NCBI RefSeq assembly: GCF_010550605.1
Contig: NZ_JAAGNI010000208.1
Coordinates: 1 to 33,000 of the forward strand
Direction: 5' to 3'
DNA: 33,000 bases
Source: Streptomyces sp. SID9727
Lineage (GTDB): Bacteria; Actinomycetota; Actinomycetes; Streptomycetales; Streptomycetaceae
The notes below the pieces were generated by a model. The model was not told the origin of the DNA, ran no database searches, and saw only the letters and a program-made list of their open reading frames with translations. Position numbers and translations under genes: made by a program. Shown here piece after piece: positions 32,905 to 33,000 of the stretch (its first letter is position 1; each line of letters opens with the position of its first letter).

Positions 32905-33000
32905 ATGACCCAGCCGCCCCAGCAGCCGCCCAACGACCCGCCCCAGGGCGGCTTCGGCGCGCCGCAGGACCCGCCGCCCGGCGGATTCGGCGCCCCGCAG
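32905..33000 (+). CDS. PQQ-like protein paralogue 3, 3' partial
   Basis: The ATG at 32905 opens a frame that runs off the window. The 32 visible residues start MTQPPQQPPNDPPQGGFGAP and continue with a second DPPPGGFGAP, the same kind of tail as in the two genes before it. A GAGG lies about 11 bases upstream. The gap to paralogue 2 is only 57 bases, without the 16-bp motif, so it may be co-transcribed with paralogue 2. Confidence 0.75.
   Translation, partial: MTQPPQQPPNDPPQGGFGAPQDPPPGGFGAPQ

Overview
The window is high-GC actinobacterial chromosome with very strong G/C third-position bias, many 4-base start/stop overlaps (ATGA, GTGA), GTG starts and -10 boxes lying 6-7 bases before start codons. 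Together with the run pmt, rsmI, tatD, ksgA, ispE, ABC-F this points to Streptomyces or a close relative. The species cannot be named from the sequence. No tRNA, rRNA, CRISPR array, transposase or phage gene was seen.

Left part (1-6619): the tail of a CU044_5270-like membrane protein, a small hypothetical gene, then two divergent operons around a 17-bp operator-like palindrome at 3876-3892. The leftward operon encodes an XRE/TPR-type regulator, a SAM methyltransferase and a translationally coupled 74-aa protein. The rightward operon encodes two small Cys-bearing proteins, a radical SAM/SPASM enzyme, a 45-aa peptide ending GCNDDNPYR that starts inside the radical SAM stop codon, a strong hairpin, and an APH-fold kinase. 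This looks like a RiPP (ribosomally made, modified peptide) locus and is the best candidate here for an undescribed system.

Middle part (6620-18040): a NarL-type two-component pair, a 17-bp tandem repeat, and an ABC ATPase with an FtsX-type permease that the pair may control. Then come two secreted proteins read leftward, a clan-A glycoside hydrolase with a discoidin domain and a DUF1996 protein. Their upstream regions carry the same 14-bp palindrome, so they are probably co-regulated. A LysR regulator diverges from an EamA transporter and an NmrA-like oxidoreductase.

Right part (18034-33000): conserved housekeeping and envelope genes. These are a class B penicillin-binding protein coupled to a NUDIX hydrolase, protein O-mannosyltransferase (pmt), rsmI, a zinc-ribbon protein, tatD with a palindromic in-frame insertion, ksgA-ispE, a lipoprotein and an ABC-F ATPase. 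The window ends in a tandem array of at least three paralogous membrane-anchored PQQ-propeller-like proteins; two share a 16-bp upstream motif, and the third is cut by the window end.
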